Assembly (NCBI GenBank): GCA_034509925.1
Contig: CM067533.1
Coordinates: forward strand, 5,648,535 to 5,712,534
DNA length: 64,000 nt
From: Hirudinaria manillensis
Taxonomy: Eukaryota > Annelida > Clitellata > Hirudinida > Hirudinidae
Direction of reading: 5' to 3'
Part shown: piece by piece, positions 61,382 through 64,000 of the stretch
Numbering within the stretch: the stretch's first letter is position 1
Layout: the number at the start of each line of letters is the position of its first letter
Made by a program: the position numbers and the translations under genes
Notes under the pieces: model-generated
Database searches by the model: none
What the model was told of the DNA's origin: nothing
The model's input: the letters and a program-made list of their open reading frames with translations, nothing else

Positions 61382-63853
61382 GAAATAAAATCCATAAATG
61401 CGTTATAAAAACTACATATAAATATAAAAATTCAGATTAAGCACAGAAATAAAAACTAATACTAACAAATGAACAAGTACCTAAAACACGAAGAAAGACA
61501 TCGAAGAATTTCTCAGATTTCCATCCATCCATCCATCCATCCATCCATCCATCCATCCATCCATCCATCCATCCATCCATCCATCCATCCATCCATCCAT
61601 CCATCCATCCATCCATCCATCCATCCATCCATCCATCCATCCATCCATCCATCCATCCATCCATCCATCCATCCATCCATCCATCCATCCATCCATCCAT
61701 CCATCCATCCATCCATCCATCCATCCATCCATCCATCCATCCATCAGTCCGTCCCTCCATCCATCCATCCAACCATCCATCAAGCATTCCATCCATCCAT
61801 CCATCCATCCATCCATCCATCCATCCATCCATCCATCCATCCATCCATCCATCCATCCATCCATCCATCCATCCATACATCCATCCATCCATCCATCCAT
61901 CCATCCATCCATCCATCCATCCATCCATCCATCCATCCATCCATCCATCCATCCATCATACCATCCATCCATCCATCCATCCATCCATCCATCCATCCAT
62001 CCATCCATCCATCCATCCATCCATCCATCCATCCATCCATCCATCCATCCATCCATCCATCCATCCATCCATCCATCCATCCATCCATCCATCCCGTCCA
62101 TCCATCCATCCATCCATCCCTCCATCCCTCCATCCATCACTCCATCCATCCATCCATCCATCCATCCATCCATCCATCCATCCATCCATCCATCCATCCA
62201 TCCATCCATCCATCCATCCATCCATCCATCCATCCATCCATCCATCCATCCATCCATCCATCCATCCATCCATCCATCCATCCATCCATCCATCCATCCA
62301 TCCATCCATCCATCCATCCATCCATCCATCCATCCATCCATCCATCCATCCATCCATCCATCCATCCATCCATCCATCCATCCACCCATTCAGAGAAGTC
62401 GGAAGCAGTCATGAAACGATAACAACTCCAATCTGTGTATCCACTTTAAATCCTTTAAAGTCATTAATCCAATTCTTCAAAGCACTATTTACAGCACTAG
62501 CTCCTCCATTATTTTACAAGCATTCAACATTGAAACACGTTCATCGGACGAGACAGGCTTGGAAGGGATTAAAATACCGTGGACTAATACTTAAACCTGC
62601 CAAGCTACATTTCCTAAACTCAAAAATATCTCATCCGACCATCTTTTCCCGCCTCTACTCTGGTCGTCTGCTCCTTTTCATTCCATCCATTTCTCTCGAG
62701 TCCGCGGACATTTGACACCACGTCACGCATTCTTAGTCATCATCTTCTAGAATGACATATGATGACGTCATAATGGACGATGATGACGTTCAAATTGCCT
62801 GCTCAAGCGGTCGATCATATGAGCTTCTTATTTACTCAGGAAACATCGTATCGATTACCACGAATAGTCAGACTCAATAGCTCGCTCGCTAACCCACCCA
62901 CTCACTCATCCATCAACCCACTCATTCATCCTGCTACCCATTCACTAACTCACCCACCAAGCTACCCATCAGACCGTCTGTCCATCCATCCATCCATCCA
63001 CCCACCTACCCACTCACAGGTGAAGAACTTTCTTCGTGCATCCCACGAAGGAGACATCGACGGAGTTGAGAAGATGTTGAAACAAGGAGTTCCAGCCGAT
63101 GTCTCAAACTCGGTTTGTTTGAAGTCAAATATTCAAATTCATCAATTTTAACATTTAAATAATCAAATGAAGGAAAAAAAGTTATTCATTTTAAATTTCA
63201 ATATAAAAAAAAAAACTGTTTTAAAATTTCTCCATTTGCATGCCCCCAGAAACTTTGGAATTTCAAATTTCAAAGAGTTTCTGAAATGCTGAAAGGAATT
63301 CGCTTTGGGAGATTTAGAAATGATTTTATAAAAAATTACTTTATTTATCAATTGAAATATTTATTCTTTCAATAAAAAGCATTTCTGCCCGAGTTGAAAT
63401 ATTATTATGTTATAATAACAAACATCTTAACGATAAATCATATTATTAACGAATCAGCAAACATTATCAATTCACGTTTATAGAAATATTTTAATGTGAC
63501 CTCACAAAGATAAATTATGTGTAAAATTATAATATAACATGAATAATTAATCGCTTTTATCACTAACAATCCACACGAGTTAACTGAAGCAAGCCAATCA
63601 ATAATATCGTAATAATTATGTAATTGCCATATCAACCTTTGTGGCAATAAATTCTTATTTCTACGACCTTAACAATGTTATAAGGCAATACAAATTATAA
63701 GTAATTAAAATTGACTTAATCAATATTCAAACATGATTTGAATAATTTATGCAGGCAGGGCTGCAGGGAATTCACTTTGCATCGAAAGGAGGCAACTTGG
63801 AAATGATTCAACTTCTCATTGACTACGGGGCTTCTGTCGACGCCCAATCATTG
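57930..63853 (+). CDS. Ankyrin-like protein, first three coding exons (3' partial)
   Basis: Exon 1, 57930-57986 ([19 protein letters not shown]); exon 2, 63020-63112; exon 3, 63755-63853; all phase 0, with the gene continuing beyond 64000. Exon 2 reads [20 protein letters not shown], the first ankyrin repeat with the FLRAAR-like opening seen in ankyrins 1-3. Exon 3 encodes [20 protein letters not shown] then [11 protein letters not shown], a 33-residue repeat in one 99-nt exon, matching the ankyrin-family exon layout. Ankyrins couple membrane proteins to spectrin. With only two repeats visible, another long ankyrin-repeat protein is possible. Intron 1 is 5,033 bp and filled with repeats. Confidence 0.75.
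59325..59462 (-). repeat. tRNA-derived SINE-like repeat, copy 2
   Basis: Minus-strand A-box-like GGTCGACTGAAGGGG (59446-59460), the shared core GGCAGTAATGGCAA (about 59416-59429) and a B-box-like GCGTTCGATACC (59389-59400) match the order seen in copy 1 at 49.1 kb. The copy lies in the first intron of the ankyrin-like gene, antisense to it. The 61-codon open frame across it is not related at protein level to copy 1 and is unlikely to be a gene. Confidence 0.5.
61521..62384. repeat. Long TCCA tetranucleotide microsatellite (864 bp)
   Basis: Nearly pure (ATCC)n in four main blocks, interrupted near 61745-61790, 61877, 61958 and 62093-62140 by single substitutions or short degenerate units. Because no frame of this tetramer contains a stop, open frames of 75-317 codons exist on both strands; these are artefacts. 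The array lies in intron 1 of the ankyrin-like gene. Confidence 0.97.
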
Positions 63854-64000
63854 GTTCGTTGAGTTTTTATTACCTAAGAATGATTTAATTAAATTACATT
63901 TTAATTAATAAATAATTAAGTAATAATTAAATAATAATAATAATGATAATAATAATAATAATTTGTAATATTTATTATGTTTTAGGAATCGTAACAGACA

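Larger units (their letters stand above)
57987..63019 (+). other. Intron 1 of the ankyrin-like gene, repeat-rich
   Basis: Five kilobases between GTGAGT and CACTCACAG. In order it holds degenerate GGAT/ATGG repeats (58240-58275 and 58732-58830), GAT trinucleotides (about 58974-59010) and the SINE-like copy at 59.33-59.46 kb. A GC- and CpG-richer patch (about 60.27-60.80 kb) without a convincing frame follows, then the 864-bp TCCA array, and a degenerate ACTC/ATCC stretch that runs into the exon 2 acceptor. No nested gene was found. Confidence 0.6.

Noticed and set aside
61437..62422. Long overlapping open frames (up to 317 codons of IHPS or WMDG repeats) on both strands
   Set aside because: They arise because the TCCA tetramer has no stop in any frame; there is no promoter, start context or non-repeat coding sequence.
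1..64000. tRNA, rRNA, riboswitch, CRISPR or bacterial operon features
   Set aside because: None found on reading both strands; tRNA-like boxes occur only in the two SINE-like copies, which lack a cloverleaf.

Overview
This is a window of animal nuclear DNA: AT-rich, with short coding exons separated by AT-rich introns, GT-AG splice sites, microsatellites, and one truncated LINE with a target-site duplication. I see no prokaryotic, organellar or CRISPR features. The best clue to the lineage is a neuropeptide precursor at 48.2-48.7 kb that encodes QAYHFSKGWLPGKR, an annelid/mollusc-style GnRH/corazonin peptide. I infer a lophotrochozoan, most likely an annelid; a leech-like clitellate is possible but unproven.

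Layout. (1) 1-39.2 kb, minus strand: one giant spectraplakin gene (MACF1/dystonin/Shot type), 3' end off the window. By hand I joined 68 exons with consistent phases, about 6,800 residues: a plakin domain with its embedded SH3 (39.2-29.1 kb), two huge plakin-repeat exons (7,257 and 2,382 nt), then a spectrin-repeat rod running off the left edge. EF-hand and GAS2 domains would lie beyond position 1. I find no actin-binding CH domains. (2) 42.0-47.1 kb, minus: a complete 17-exon ribonucleotide reductase large subunit (782 aa). All catalytic residues are present, but the C-terminal CxxC tail is absent. (3) 48.2-48.7 kb, minus: the GnRH/corazonin-type precursor (102 aa, three coding exons). (4) 49.0-49.5 kb, minus: a doubtful two-exon reading frame for a secreted protein whose second exon overlaps a tRNA-derived SINE-like repeat. 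(5) 52.1-53.6 kb, plus: complete mitochondrial EF-Ts (320 aa, six exons). (6) 53.6-55.5 kb, minus: complete TPR protein resembling the ribosomal-protein chaperone Acl4 (364 aa, 11 exons), convergent with EF-Ts with 91 bp between stop codons. (7) 57.9-64 kb, plus: the first three coding exons of an ankyrin-like protein, with a 5-kb first intron holding an 864-bp TCCA microsatellite.

The genes do not form an operon. They are an ordinary mix of cytoskeletal scaffold (spectraplakin, ankyrin), nucleotide metabolism, mitochondrial translation, ribosome assembly and neuroendocrine genes. The most unusual items are the reductase without its redox tail, the neuropeptide, the giant plakin-repeat exons without a linked actin-binding domain, three GC-AG introns and a 24-nt microexon. 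Exon borders were read by eye from splice consensus and reading-frame continuity and may be off by a base in places.
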